From NCBI RefSeq assembly GCF_028649475.1, contig NZ_JAQSIP010000003.1, forward strand, positions 372,001 through 436,000: a stretch of DNA of 64,000 bases, written 5' to 3'. Position 1 is the stretch's first letter. Each line of letters begins with the position of its first letter. The translations under genes and the position numbers were made by a program. Source of the DNA: Curvibacter cyanobacteriorum. Lineage in GTDB: Bacteria > Pseudomonadota > Gammaproteobacteria > Burkholderiales > Burkholderiaceae_C. A model generated the notes under the pieces. It had not been told where the DNA came from. It was given only the letters and a program-made list of their open reading frames with translations, and did not search any database. Below, one piece after another: positions 19,586 to 27,349 of this stretch.

Positions 19586-21680
19586 TGCGTCACGTGGCCT
19601 GAACACCCCGGGTGCGCGGCAGGCCTACGAAATCCGCTTGTTCAAGATCCTCGCGGCCTACGTGGTGGGCCTGCTGGGCTTTTTGCTGCTGATGGGCTGG
19701 GCCGAGCAGCAAGGCCTGTCGCGGCGCTGGATCGGGCCCATCTTCTTGTTCTCCAGTGTGATGGTGTGCGCGGGCATCGGCATTTACTGCCGCACCACCG
19801 ACGCCGAGGACTACTACGTCGCCGGCCGGCGCATCCCCGCCTTCTTCAACGGCATGGCCTCGGCCGCCGACTGGATGAGTGCGGCGTCCTTCATCAGCCT
19901 GGCCGGGGCGCTGTACCTGCAGGGCTTTTCGGGCTCGGAGGCCCAGCCGGGCGGCTTGGCCTATGTGCTGGGCTGGACGGGCGGGTTCTGCCTTGTCGCG
20001 ATGCTGATCGCGCCCTACCTGCGGCGGGCCCAGCTCTACACCTTGCCTGACTTTTTTGACCGCCGCTTCGGTGGCCGTTGGCCCCGGGTGATTGCCGCGC
20101 TGGCGGCGGTGGCGTGTTCGTTCACCTATGTGGTGGCGCAGATCTACGGCGTGGGCCTGATCGCTTCGCGCCTGACCGGCGTGCAGTTCGAGATCGGCAT
20201 CATGCTGGGCCTGGGCGGGGTGCTGCTGTGCTCCTTCCTGGGCGGCATGCGCGCCATCACCTGGACCCAGGTGGCGCAGTACATCATCTTGCTGCTGGCC
20301 TTTTTGATCCCGGTCTCCTGGCTGGCCTACAAGCAACTGGGCAACCCGCTGGCGCCGCTGGTGTATGGGCAGCAACTGGCCAAGATCGAGGCGCTGGAGC
20401 AGCAGCTCATGGCCTCGCCCGCCGAACAGGAGGTGGCCGCCATCTACCTGCGCCGGGCGCGCGAATACGAGTCTTACCTCGAGAACATCGACGCGGCCCT
20501 GATCAAGGAGCGCAAAGCCGCCCAGGACCGCTTGCGCCAACTGCGCCAGCAGAACGCCGATGTGTCCCTGATCGTGGCCGCCAGCCGCGATGTGGCCAAT
20601 GTCCCCCACGACGCGGCCACCGCGCGCGAGCAGTGGACCCGCGCCATCCAGGAAAGCCGGGAGCGGGCCCTGCCGCTGGCCGGCATGCCGCCGCACAGCC
20701 GCCCCTTTGCTGGCGACCCGGATGGCACCCCGGCCGAGCAACAGACCTACGACTTCGCGCGGCGCAATTTTCTGGCGCTGATGTTCTGCCTGATGATGGG
20801 CACGGCGGGCCTGCCGCACTTGTTGACGCGCTACTACACCACGCCTTCGGTGGCCGAGGCCCGCACCTCGGTGGCCTGGTCGCTGGTCTTCATCGCGCTC
20901 TTGTACGTCAGCGCGCCGGCGCTCGCGGTGCTGGTCAAGTTCGAGGTCATGAACAACCTGGTTGGCAGCACCTTTGAGTCGCTGCCCCCGTGGATCGTGC
21001 AGTGGTCCAAGGTCGATCCGGCCCTGGTGTCGGTCAGCGACGTCAATGGCGATGGCCTGTTGCAGTTTGGCGAACTGCGCCTGGGCGCCGACATCGTCAT
21101 GCTGGCCATGCCCGAGCTTGGTGGTTTGCCCTATGTGCTGTCGGGGCTGGTGGCGGCGGGGGGGCTGGCGGCGGCCTTGTCGACCGCGGACGGCCTGTTG
21201 CTGACCATCAGCAACTCGCTGGTGCGCGACCTGCGCCTGTTCCGGGCGCCCCCCAAGGCGGGTTCCGAGGAGCGCCGGGTGATCCTGTCCAAGTTTGTTT
21301 TGCTCGCGGTGGCCATGCTGGCCGCTTTTGTGGCCGCGCTCAAACCGTCGGAGATCCTGCCCCTGGTGTCGGCGTCGTTTTCGCTCGCGGCCTCGGCCCT
21401 GGTGCCTGCCATGGTGCTGGGCATCTTCTGGCGTCGCACCAGCCGGCAAGGCGCCATCGTGGGCATGCTGGCGGGCCTGGGCGTGACCGTCTACTACCTG
21501 TTGTCCAACTCGCCCACCTTGCGCGCCTTGTTGGGCCTGCCGCCTGGGCCCAGCCTGTGGCTGGGCATCCAGCCGGTGTCGGCGGGGGTGTTCGGCGTGC
21601 CGGTGGGCCTGGCCGTGACCTGGCTCATCAGCTGGCTGGGCCCCCGCGAGACCGGTCCCGCGCTGGACGTCCACGCCTGA
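19578..21680 (+). CDS. Na+/solute symporter large subunit (VC_2705/ActP-like) with coiled-coil insert and EF-hand loop
   Basis: A 700-residue member of the sodium:solute symporter family. The core begins YEIRLFKILAAYVVG and contains YYVAGRRIPAFFNGMASAADWMSAASF, typical of the acetate-permease-like branch. Two features interrupt the core. One is a hydrophilic, Gln/Arg/Glu-rich insert at about residues 264-391, predicted coiled coil. The other is DVNGDGLLQFGE at residues 488-499, which matches the 12-position EF-hand loop exactly. I chose the ATG at 19578 behind AGGCGGAG; an in-frame start at 19539 would overlap the small subunit more. It is likely a monocarboxylate or dicarboxylate transporter, by family. 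Confidence 0.9.
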   Translation: MPDASRGLNTPGARQAYEIRLFKILAAYVVGLLGFLLLMGWAEQQGLSRRWIGPIFLFSSVMVCAGIGIYCRTTDAEDYYVAGRRIPAFFNGMASAADWMSAASFISLAGALYLQGFSGSEAQPGGLAYVLGWTGGFCLVAMLIAPYLRRAQLYTLPDFFDRRFGGRWPRVIAALAAVACSFTYVVAQIYGVGLIASRLTGVQFEIGIMLGLGGVLLCSFLGGMRAITWTQVAQYIILLLAFLIPVSWLAYKQLGNPLAPLVYGQQLAKIEALEQQLMASPAEQEVAAIYLRRAREYESYLENIDAALIKERKAAQDRLRQLRQQNADVSLIVAASRDVANVPHDAATAREQWTRAIQESRERALPLAGMPPHSRPFAGDPDGTPAEQQTYDFARRNFLALMFCLMMGTAGLPHLLTRYYTTPSVAEARTSVAWSLVFIALLYVSAPALAVLVKFEVMNNLVGSTFESLPPWIVQWSKVDPALVSVSDVNGDGLLQFGELRLGADIVMLAMPELGGLPYVLSGLVAAGGLAAALSTADGLLLTISNSLVRDLRLFRAPPKAGSEERRVILSKFVLLAVAMLAAFVAALKPSEILPLVSASFSLAASALVPAMVLGIFWRRTSRQGAIVGMLAGLGVTVYYLLSNSPTLRALLGLPPGPSLWLGIQPVSAGVFGVPVGLAVTWLISWLGPRETGPALDVHA

Positions 21681-21747
21681 GTCCGCCGGCGGGCGCGGGG
21701 CGCTGGCGCCCCCGCCATGTCGTTGGGAGCGCGGGCGCCCTGTGCCC

Positions 21748-21768
21748 TGTACCGTGTACCGTGTACCC
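21748..21768 (+). repeat. Three tandem 7-bp units
   Basis: TGTACCG occurs at 21748-21754 and 21755-21761, then TGTACCC at 21762-21768. It lies in the 260-base gap between the symporter and the 168-residue unknown protein. No other function is visible in this gap beyond presumed promoter sequence. Confidence 0.6.
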
Positions 21769-21940
21769 GCAGCGGCCACGGGGCGGGGCCCATCAGCGGG
21801 GCGGTCGCTGCAGGCCGCTTGGGGCACTGGATAAACCCCAATTCAAAACCGGTGATGCCCGTGACAAGCTGGCGCCCCCGCTGGGCTGCTACGCTTGTGC
21901 CCTGGCTGGACTGGTTTTTCAACTCATCTGACACCCTGAC

Positions 21941-22447
21941 ATGATTTACGCCAAGACCGAAGCCGGGCAGCTGCTGTTCAAGCGGCGCGACCCCACCTTG
22001 TCGCCCCGGCAGCGATCGGCGTTCATCCTGTTCGATGGTCAGCGGCGCCTGGAGGAAGTCTTGCGCGCCACGGCTGCGCTGGGCATCACGGTGGCCGATG
22101 TGGATCACCTGGTGGCCGCGGGGGCGCTGGCGCCAGTGGGGGGGGCGGTGGCGGCCTTGCCGCCCTCACCACCCGAGCCGGCGGTTGCACAGACGCAGGA
22201 GGTGGTGATCGACTTCCCCTTGTCGGGGCTGGATGCGGTGCCTGAGCGCAGCCCGCGGCAGCGCTACATCGAGGCCTATCCGATTGCGGTGGCCTTGACG
22301 GCGTCATTGGGTTTGCGGGGGTTTCGCCTCAACCTGGCGGTGGAGGGGGCGGCCAACCTCGAGGAACTGCAGGCGGTGGCGCCGCGCATCCGCGAGGCGG
22401 TGGGGCCACAGGCCTATGCCCCGCTGGAGCGCGCTTTGAAGGGCTGA
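21941..22447 (+). CDS. Uncharacterised 168-residue protein
   Basis: I do not recognise the family. The protein starts MIYAKTEAGQLLFKRRDPTLSPRQRSAFILFDGQ. Its N-terminal 60 residues are predicted helical and could be a small winged-helix-like unit (RLEEVLRATAALGITVADVDHLVAAGAL). A Pro/Ala linker follows, then a C-terminal alpha-helical part ending in RALKG. No signal peptide or membrane span is seen. Codon use and third-position GC match neighbouring genes, which supports coding. It is convergent with the FKBP gene. Confidence 0.75.
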   Translation: MIYAKTEAGQLLFKRRDPTLSPRQRSAFILFDGQRRLEEVLRATAALGITVADVDHLVAAGALAPVGGAVAALPPSPPEPAVAQTQEVVIDFPLSGLDAVPERSPRQRYIEAYPIAVALTASLGLRGFRLNLAVEGAANLEELQAVAPRIREAVGPQAYAPLERALKG

Positions 22448-22495
22448 GGCGGCCACTGCGCCTCAGCCGCTGACACGGGCCCCGGGGCGGGGCCC
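22442..22495. terminator. Paired hairpins between convergent genes
   Basis: GGCTGAGGCG / CGCCTCAGCC (22442-22451, 22459-22468) is a perfect 10-bp stem overlapping the stop codon of the unknown gene. GGGCCCC / GGGGCCC (22477-22483, 22489-22495) is a second stem. No T-run lies on either side. Being symmetrical, they could end transcripts from both directions. Confidence 0.5.
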
Positions 22496-22502
22496 GCAGG
22501 CC

Positions 22503-23201
22503 TCACAGCACGGCGAGCAGTTCGACGTCGAACTTCAGCGTGGCGTTGCCAGGGATCACGCCACCAGCGCCGCGGGCGCCGTAGCCCAGGTGGGCCGGGA
22601 TGATCAGGGTGCGCTTGCCGCCCACCTTCATGCCTTGCACGCCCTGGTCCCAACCCTTGATGACCATGCCAGCGCCCAGGCCGAACTCGAACGGCGAGTT
22701 GCGGTCCAGGCTCGAATCAAACTTCGGGCCTTGGGCGCCGTTCTTGTACAGCCAGCCGGTGTAGTGCACACGCACCTTGCGGCCTGCCACGGCTTCGTCG
22801 CCGGCGCCCACCACGGTGTCCACGATCTCGAGCTCGCCGCCGGTGTCAGCGCTTTGCACACCGAGCAACTCGACGTCGAACTTCAGGGTGGCGTTCGGCG
22901 GGATCACGCCGCCGGCGCCGCGGGCGCCGTAGCCCAGTTGCGGCGGGATGATCAGGGTGCGCTTGCCACCCACCTTCATGCCTTGCACGCCCAGGTCCCA
23001 GCCCTTGATGACCATGCCGGCGCCCAGGGAGAACTCGAACGGGTCGTTGCGGTCCACGCTGGAGTCGAACTTGGCGCCTTGCACGCCGTTCTCGTACAGC
23101 CAGCCCGTGTAGTGGACGGTGACCTCGGCGCCGGCGCGGGCTTCGCTGCCCTCGCCAACGGTGGTGTCTTCGTATTGGAGGCCGGATTCGGTGGTGGGCA
23201 T
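22503..23201 (-). CDS. Tandem-duplicated FKBP-type peptidyl-prolyl isomerase
   Basis: A 232-residue protein made of two nearly complete FKBP domains (about residues 4-113 and 120-232), where the usual small bacterial FKBP has one. Each repeat contains VHYTGWLY, KFDSS, GMVIKGWD, GVQGMKVGGKRTLIIP and LGYGARGAGGVIP. The Tyr, Phe, Asp, Trp and Tyr positions of the active pocket therefore appear twice. I chose the ATG at 23201 because AAGGA lies just upstream; the longer frame adds a Pro/Arg-rich leader without a ribosome site. No signal peptide is seen, so it is cytoplasmic and likely catalyses proline isomerisation in protein folding. Confidence 0.92.
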   Translation of the reverse strand: MPTTESGLQYEDTTVGEGSEARAGAEVTVHYTGWLYENGVQGAKFDSSVDRNDPFEFSLGAGMVIKGWDLGVQGMKVGGKRTLIIPPQLGYGARGAGGVIPPNATLKFDVELLGVQSADTGGELEIVDTVVGAGDEAVAGRKVRVHYTGWLYKNGAQGPKFDSSLDRNSPFEFGLGAGMVIKGWDQGVQGMKVGGKRTLIIPAHLGYGARGAGGVIPGNATLKFDVELLAVL

Positions 23202-23364
23202 GAAAGTCCTTGGGTGTGTGCGGTCGGAATGAGAGGGCCCATGTCCGCGCGGTGGCGCGCCTGGGCCCGGTTTTGGAGCCCGGATTATCCCCGAAACCGC
23301 CTGCCCAGCCCGGGCCGCGCGGGGCGGTGGGCGCGCGGGCGGGCTGTGGTCAGGCCCGCGGCGA

Positions 23365-23673
23365 TTATTTTTTCTTGGCCCGCCCGGCGGCCCATTTGAC
23401 GGCAAAAGGCTGCACGTCGTTGAGGCGGCGCAGCAGGTCTTTGCCGCTGTCGGTGACCAGGTAGCCGCTGGGGCCGTGGTCGATCAGGCCAGCTTCGCGC
23501 AGCTCTTTGATGCGTGTGTTCAGCGTGTTGGGGGTGATGCCGCCGACGCTGTCTTGCAGCAGGCGAAAGGTCTGGGCGTGTTCATCGCGCAGAGCCCACA
23601 GCACGCGCAAGGCATAACGCGACTCCAGCAGGTCGAACAACTGGCTGATGGCGGGGGCTTCCTTGGCGGTCAT
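23365..23673 (-). CDS. Small winged-helix regulator (HxlR-like)
   Basis: A 102-residue DNA-binding protein starting MTAKEAPAISQLFDLLESRYALRVLWALRDE. The winged helix includes GGITPNTLNTRIKELREAGLIDHGPSGYLVTDSGKDLL, the HxlR/ArsR-like layout. The C terminus is basic (AAGRAKKK). I chose the ATG at 23673 because AGGAG lies about eight bases before it; a longer version from 23712 is possible. It has no Cys for redox or metal sensing. The target is not evident; it may be its own promoter in the 192-base gap upstream. Confidence 0.8.
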   Translation of the reverse strand: MTAKEAPAISQLFDLLESRYALRVLWALRDEHAQTFRLLQDSVGGITPNTLNTRIKELREAGLIDHGPSGYLVTDSGKDLLRRLNDVQPFAVKWAAGRAKKK

Positions 23674-23865
23674 GGTGGGGATCTCCTCGTGACACAACAC
23701 ATTCGCATTCAAACACCCCAGGCCCAGTGGCCTGCCCGTGCGGCGCGACTATAGCCCAAAACCCGTCTTTGCTACCGGATTCATAGCTGCCCAGCAACCG
23801 CCGGAGCGGCTGGTGCGCCCCAGTCAGGGCCTGGCGGTGATTTCAGTCCGCCAGCGACCCGAGGG

Positions 23866-24333
23866 TCACAGGTAGATCTTTTGCAGCAGGCGGATCAGCG
23901 TTTTGCGTTCCTGGGCGCTGAGCCGGCTGGTGGCGTCGTCCTCGAGGTCGGCCGCGGTTTGTTCGGCGTCCTTCATCAGCGCCTGGCCGGCTTCGGTCAG
24001 GTGCAGGCCCATGGCCCGGCCGTCGCTGGGGTGGGGGCGGCGCTCGATCAGGCCGCGCCGGTCCATCGAGGCAATGATGCCCACCAGGTTGGGCGGCAGG
24101 ATGTCCAGCGTGCTGCACAGCTGGCGCGAGGTGATGCCCGGGTTGTGCGCCACCAGGGACAGCACCGAGAAGTCCACCACCTTGAGCCCATAGACCGACA
24201 TCCGCTCCATGAAGACCTCGATGATGCTCAACGCCGCCCGACGGGCGTTGTAGCCCATCAGCGTTTCCAGGTAGCGGGTGTCCACGGCTTCGACGGCGGC
24301 CGCGGGGGAGGTGGTTTTGCGCTGCGTGACCAT
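23866..24333 (-). CDS. MarR-family regulator divergent from ahpC
   Basis: A 155-residue MarR protein. It has a winged helix with GITSRQLCSTLDILPPNLVGIIASMDRRGLIERRPHPSDGRA, the last part being the typical wing (R-x-x-x-x-D-x-R). One Cys is present in that helix (residues near SRQLCST), so redox sensing as in OhrR is conceivable but the Cys position differs. I chose the ATG at 24333 behind GGGAGGA; a longer start at 24450 would run into the promoter region. It is divergent from ahpC, so it may control itself and ahpC; this is inferred from position. Confidence 0.87.
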   Translation of the reverse strand: MVTQRKTTSPAAAVEAVDTRYLETLMGYNARRAALSIIEVFMERMSVYGLKVVDFSVLSLVAHNPGITSRQLCSTLDILPPNLVGIIASMDRRGLIERRPHPSDGRAMGLHLTEAGQALMKDAEQTAADLEDDATSRLSAQERKTLIRLLQKIYL

Positions 24334-24523
24334 GGCCCGATTGTCCTCCCAATAGCGGCCGCCTCGCGGCTGGTGTGACGCGTTGATGTCCAGCGCTCCC
24401 GGGAGGGTGGTATTTTTAATAGGCAAAAACAATTGGGTGAATATGATCAATCAATTGGTTCAATGGCTATGGCTCGGATAAAGTCACGGCTGTCGTCAAC
24501 CAAACGTAACAGAGGAAACATCA
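24334..24523. promoter_or_regulatory. Divergent MarR/ahpC promoter region with CAATTG elements
   Basis: This AT-richer 190-base gap holds CAATTG at 24430-24435 and again at 24452-24457, 22 bases apart, about two helical turns. A candidate ahpC promoter has TTGGTT at 24455-24460 and GATAAA at 24477-24482 with a 16-base spacer. The second CAATTG overlaps the -35, where a repressor could block RNA polymerase. I do not see a clear OxyR site. Confidence 0.45.
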
Positions 24524-25087
24524 ATGTCCTTGATCAACACCCAAGTCCAGCCTTTCAAGACCCAAGCTTTCCACAACGGCAAGTTCGTTGAAGTCAGCGA
24601 ACAAAGCCTGAAGGGCAAGTGGTCGGTTCTGATCTTCATGCCGGCAGCGTTCACCTTCAACTGCCCGACCGAAATCGAAGACGCCGCTGACAACTACGCT
24701 GAGTTCCAAAAGGCCGGTGCCGAGGTGTACATCGTCACCACCGACACCCACTTCTCGCACAAGGTCTGGCACGAAACCTCGCCGGCCGTGGGCAAGGCCA
24801 AGTTCCCCCTGGTCGGCGACCCGACCCACGTGCTGACCAAGGCTTTCGGCGTGCACATCGCTGAAGAAGGCCTGGCTCTGCGCGGCACCTTCATCATCAA
24901 CCCGGACCTGGTCATCAAGACCGCCGAAGTGCACTCCAACGAAATCGCTCGCGACGTCAAGGAAACCGTGCGCAAGCTGAAGGCTGCCCAGTACACCGCC
25001 GCCCACCCCGGTGAAGTCTGCCCCGCCAAGTGGAACGAAGGCGCCAAGACCCTGGCCCCCTCGATCGACCTGGTCGGCAAGATCTAA
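24524..25087 (+). CDS. ahpC: Alkyl hydroperoxide reductase peroxiredoxin subunit
   Basis: A 187-residue typical 2-Cys peroxiredoxin. The peroxidatic Cys47 is in FNCPTE and the resolving Cys166 in VCPAKW. It reduces hydrogen peroxide and organic hydroperoxides and is recycled by AhpF, encoded 158 bases downstream. Codon use is noticeably biased to favoured codons (for example AAG, AAC, ACC), as expected of an abundant protein. The ribosome site is GAGG before the ATG at 24524. Confidence 0.97.
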   Translation: MSLINTQVQPFKTQAFHNGKFVEVSEQSLKGKWSVLIFMPAAFTFNCPTEIEDAADNYAEFQKAGAEVYIVTTDTHFSHKVWHETSPAVGKAKFPLVGDPTHVLTKAFGVHIAEEGLALRGTFIINPDLVIKTAEVHSNEIARDVKETVRKLKAAQYTAAHPGEVCPAKWNEGAKTLAPSIDLVGKI

Positions 25088-25124
25088 GTCACCGCCTCAC
25101 GGCAGAGCGCTTCGGCGCTCCCCC

Positions 25125-25170
25125 GCCGGACAGCGTCATGGCCTGGTGCCATGCCGTCCGGCTTTTTTTT
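25125..25170 (+). terminator. Strong intrinsic terminator between ahpC and ahpF
   Basis: GCCGGAC (25125-25131) pairs with GTCCGGC (25156-25162), and inner CATGGC (25137-25142) pairs with GCCATG (25148-25153). Eight T residues follow (25163-25170). It should end most ahpC transcripts and let a minority read into ahpF, matching the usual excess of AhpC over AhpF. Confidence 0.88.
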
Positions 25171-25245
25171 GCCCGAATTTTGGCGCCCGGGCCGCCACAA
25201 GCGGCCCGCCGCGCCCCCCAGCACTGACCCCTGAAGGACCTGAAC

Positions 25246-26814
25246 ATGCTCGACGACCAACTCAAGACCCAACTCTCTGCGTACCTGGAGCGCGTGACGC
25301 AGCCTTTTGAGCTGGTGGCTTCCCTCGACGACAGCGACACCGCACGCGACATGCTGCAGTTGCTGCAAACCATCCAGTCCCTGCGCGCCGACAAGATCTC
25401 GCTGCGCACCGATGGCACCGACGAGCGCAAGCCGTCGTTCAGCCTGCAGCGCCTGGGCAGCCACAACCAGCTGCGCTTTGCGGGGCTGCCCCTGGGGCAC
25501 GAGTTCACGTCTTTGGTGCTGGCCCTGCTGTGGACCGGCGGCCACCCGCCGAAGGTGGAGCAGGATGTGATCGAGCAGATCCAGGCGCTGGACGGGGACT
25601 ACAACTTCGAGGTCTACATGAGCCTGAGCTGCCACAACTGCCCCGACGTGGTGCAGGCAGCGTCCCTCATGGCGGTGCTCAACCCGCGCGTCAAGACCAC
25701 CATCATCGAAGGCGGCGCCTTCCAGGATGAAGTCACGCGCCGCGGCATCATGGCCGTGCCCATGGTCTACCTGAACGGCGAGGTGTTTGCCTCGGGCCGC
25801 ATGACGGTGGAGGAGATCGTGGCCAAGCTCGACACCGGTGCCGCAGCGCGCGACGCGGTCAAGTTCGACGCCAAGGCCCCTTACGATGTGCTGATCGTCG
25901 GCGGTGGCCCGGCCGGCGCCGCAGCGGCGGTGTATTCGGCCCGCAAGGGCATCCGCACCGGCGTGGTGACCGAGCGTTTCGGTGGCCAGACCCTCGACAC
26001 CCTGGGCATCGAGAACTTCATTTCGGTCAAGGAGACCGAAGGACCGAAGTTCGCCGCGGCCCTGGAAGAGCATGTGCGTGCCTACGACGTGGACATCATG
26101 AACGCCCAGCGCGCCGAGCAACTGGTTCCGGCGGCCCAGCCGGGTGAGCCGATCCTGGTCAAGCTGGCCAACGGTGGCACGCTCAAGGCCAAGACCGTGA
26201 TCCTGAGCACCGGCGCGCGTTGGCGCAACATGAACGTGCCAGGCGAAAACGAGTACCGCACCAAGGGCGTGACCTACTGCCCGCACTGCGACGGCCCGCT
26301 GTTCAAGGGCAAGCGCACCGCGGTGATTGGCGGCGGCAACTCGGGCGTCGAGGCGGCGATCGACCTGGCTGGCATCGTCGACCACGTCACCCTGCTCGAG
26401 TTCGCCCCCGAGTTGAAGGCCGATGCCGTGCTGCAGAAGAAGCTGGCCAGCCTGCCCAATGTGACGGTGCTCACCAACGCCCAGACCACCGAGGTCCAAG
26501 GCGACGGCAGCAAGGTCACGGGCCTGCGCTACAAGGACCGCGTCAGCGGTGCCGAACAGCTGCTGCCGCTCGAAGGCATCTTTGTGCAGATCGGTCTGCT
26601 GCCCAACACCGACTTCCTGAAGGGCACGGTCGAGCTGTCCAAGCACGGCGAGATCGTCGTCGACACCCATGCCCGCACCTCAGTGCCCGGGGTGTTCGCT
26701 GCCGGTGACGTCACCACGGTGCCGTTCAAGCAGATCATCATCGCGGCCGGTGAAGGGGCCAAGGCCGCCCTCGGCGCCTTCGACCACCTGATCCGCACCC
26801 CGGTCGTGGCTTGA
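25246..26814 (+). CDS. ahpF: Alkyl hydroperoxide reductase flavoprotein subunit
   Basis: A 522-residue NADH-dependent disulfide reductase that recycles AhpC. The N-terminal tandem thioredoxin-fold domain has the redox motif CHNC at residues 129-132. The thioredoxin-reductase-like part has an FAD-binding [17 protein letters not shown], the redox pair CPHC at residues 345-348, the NAD(P) motif [15 protein letters not shown] and the closing [16 protein letters not shown]. The length and motif positions match the E. coli enzyme. Confidence 0.97.
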   Translation: MLDDQLKTQLSAYLERVTQPFELVASLDDSDTARDMLQLLQTIQSLRADKISLRTDGTDERKPSFSLQRLGSHNQLRFAGLPLGHEFTSLVLALLWTGGHPPKVEQDVIEQIQALDGDYNFEVYMSLSCHNCPDVVQAASLMAVLNPRVKTTIIEGGAFQDEVTRRGIMAVPMVYLNGEVFASGRMTVEEIVAKLDTGAAARDAVKFDAKAPYDVLIVGGGPAGAAAAVYSARKGIRTGVVTERFGGQTLDTLGIENFISVKETEGPKFAAALEEHVRAYDVDIMNAQRAEQLVPAAQPGEPILVKLANGGTLKAKTVILSTGARWRNMNVPGENEYRTKGVTYCPHCDGPLFKGKRTAVIGGGNSGVEAAIDLAGIVDHVTLLEFAPELKADAVLQKKLASLPNVTVLTNAQTTEVQGDGSKVTGLRYKDRVSGAEQLLPLEGIFVQIGLLPNTDFLKGTVELSKHGEIVVDTHARTSVPGVFAAGDVTTVPFKQIIIAAGEGAKAALGAFDHLIRTPVVA

Positions 26815-26867
26815 GGCGGGACGGCGCCAGGCCCGGCGACAGGTCGCCGGGGCCTGGCCCCCACGAG

Positions 26868-26891
26868 CCCCGCCCTCGGGCGGGGTTTTTT
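26868..26891 (+). terminator. Intrinsic terminator after ahpF
   Basis: CCCCGCCC (26868-26875) and GGGCGGGG (26878-26885) form an 8-bp stem followed by six T residues. A second GC-rich hairpin (arms around 26827-26834 and 26850-26857) lies just before it. Confidence 0.88.
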
Positions 26892-26922
26892 GCGGGCGCT
26901 GAATTTCAGGTCCAATCGGGGC

Positions 26923-27141
26923 ATGGAAAAACCTGACATCATCGACCACCGCCTCACGGAGCTGGAGATCAAGACCAGCTTCAACGAAGACCTGCTGGAG
27001 CAACTCAACCAGACCGTGTTCCGCCAGCAGGAACAGATCGAGGCCCTGATCCGCGAGGTGCGTGAACTGCGTCGGCAGCAGCCCGACAACGGCCCCGGCG
27101 CCACGCCCGGCCTGCGCGACGAACTGCCACCCCATTACTGA
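26923..27141 (+). CDS. slyX: SlyX family protein
   Basis: A 72-residue protein, almost entirely one coiled-coil helix (MEKPDIIDHRLTELEIKTSF, then LLEQLNQTVFRQQEQIEALI), ending RDELPPHY; the PPHY end is a mark of SlyX. Its function is unknown in any organism. I chose the ATG at 26923 since the longer frame starts inside the ahpF terminator. Confidence 0.9.
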   Translation: MEKPDIIDHRLTELEIKTSFNEDLLEQLNQTVFRQQEQIEALIREVRELRRQQPDNGPGATPGLRDELPPHY

Positions 27142-27185
27142 CTCGCAGGTCATTCAATCAGCCTGACCTGGCCCCCCGTGAACCG

Positions 27186-27217
27186 AGCCGCCGTCCCCCC
27201 AGGGCTGCGGCTTTTTT
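27186..27217 (+). terminator. Intrinsic terminator after slyX
   Basis: AGCCGC (27186-27191) pairs with GCGGCT (27207-27212), with the T-run at 27212-27217. It lies 45 bases past the slyX stop. The remaining 130 bases to the next gene are AT-richer and should hold its promoter. Confidence 0.75.
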
Positions 27218-27349
27218 GCATGGTTTTGAGACACATCGCCGTTCCGCGGGGGAATTTCTTTGTTTGCAACCGAACCGTTGGTACCATGCCTTGAAAGAAC
27301 GGTTTCAGACTCCCAAAGCAACACCATCGACCTGGAGAGGAAGCCGGCG

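Noticed and set aside
21717-21944. A 75-residue open frame before the unknown protein gene
   Set aside because: It overlaps the next start, has no ribosome site and contains the tandem 7-bp repeats; more likely untranslated leader.
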